A DNA stretch of 14,688 nucleotides, taken from DASWIG01 sp036397835. Lineage in GTDB: Bacteria > Acidobacteriota > Thermoanaerobaculia > Multivoradales > J023. The stretch covers positions 1 through 14,688 of the forward strand of contig DASWIG010000339.1 in NCBI GenBank assembly GCA_036397835.1. The letters run 5' to 3'. A program made the translations under genes and the position numbers. Below, in pieces: positions 14,500 to 14,688 of the stretch. The notes under the pieces were generated by a model. It saw nothing but the letters and a program-made list of their open reading frames with translations, had not been told where the DNA came from and made no database searches. Numbering within the stretch: the stretch's first letter is position 1; each line of letters opens with the position of its first letter.

Positions 14500-14688
14500 G
14501 GGCCGGGTGAGGAATCGGATGGGTGCGGCTCTTTTGGAACAGACAGGAAACCGCGTGTTTTCAATGGGATAGGGCGATTTGCAGGTGAGGAGAATGGCTG
14601 GTAGCCGGGGCGTATGCTCTCCGGAGCTCCATAGGCCACTGGTTTGGTCGGGATCCGGCGCGCGGCTGGGGCTCTTGGGCTGGGTCGC

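Noticed and set aside
14545..14570. A sequence resembling the ATTGAAAC end of many CRISPR repeats (minus strand, ATTGAAAAC)
   Set aside because: Single occurrence, with no regularly spaced second copy in the window.

Overview
The window is GC-rich (about 70% in the large genes) and carries an Omp85 barrel, a TamB-type protein and a signal-peptide-bearing tricorn protease. It therefore comes from a Gram-negative (diderm) bacterium. The mix of a tricorn homologue, an exonuclease-RecQ fusion and frequent leaderless-looking promoters would fit Acidobacteriota (for example Thermoanaerobaculia) or a similar high-GC phylum; this assignment is an inference, not a match.

Layout. Positions 1-2579 (minus) hold a RecQ-family helicase with an N-terminal DEDD exonuclease domain; it runs off the left edge. 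Positions 2627-5917 (minus) hold a periplasmic tricorn-type serine protease. Diverging from it at 6002-6355 (plus) is a small DUF488/YeaO-like protein. Positions 6356-7360 are a disturbed accessory patch. It contains a strong hairpin, a 50%-GC relic, a pair of inverted REP-like hairpins forming a 107-bp element, a truncated orphan Phd/YefM antitoxin, and a second copy of the last 58 bases of the DUF488 gene. Positions 7363-8117 (plus) are a two-gene unit: an AbrB/MazE-fold DNA-binding protein with a charged helical tail, overlapping by 4 nt a short HNH-nuclease-like protein. Its lower GC suggests transfer.

The main item is 8183-14212 (plus), one uninterrupted 2009-residue frame. It starts with an inner-membrane anchor, continues through a complete TamB-like body and C-terminal TamB (DUF490) domain, and then, without a break, has about five POTRA repeats and a complete Omp85 beta-barrel with the VRGY motif and a C-terminal Phe. 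TamB and its Omp85 partner are normally separate proteins that bind each other across the periplasm; here they are one chain reaching from the inner to the outer membrane. The right end (14213-14688) has only a possible small gene on the minus strand.

Five start codons (recQ, DUF488, antitoxin, AbrB and tamB-omp85) have a TAnnnT -10-like hexamer ending only 6-8 nt before the ATG and no Shine-Dalgarno sequence, as expected for leaderless transcripts. The tricorn gene instead has a good Shine-Dalgarno before a GTG start, and the HNH gene appears translationally coupled. The exonuclease-RecQ acts on DNA; the tricorn protease and the TamB-Omp85 fusion act in the envelope. I see no reason to group the large genes into one pathway.
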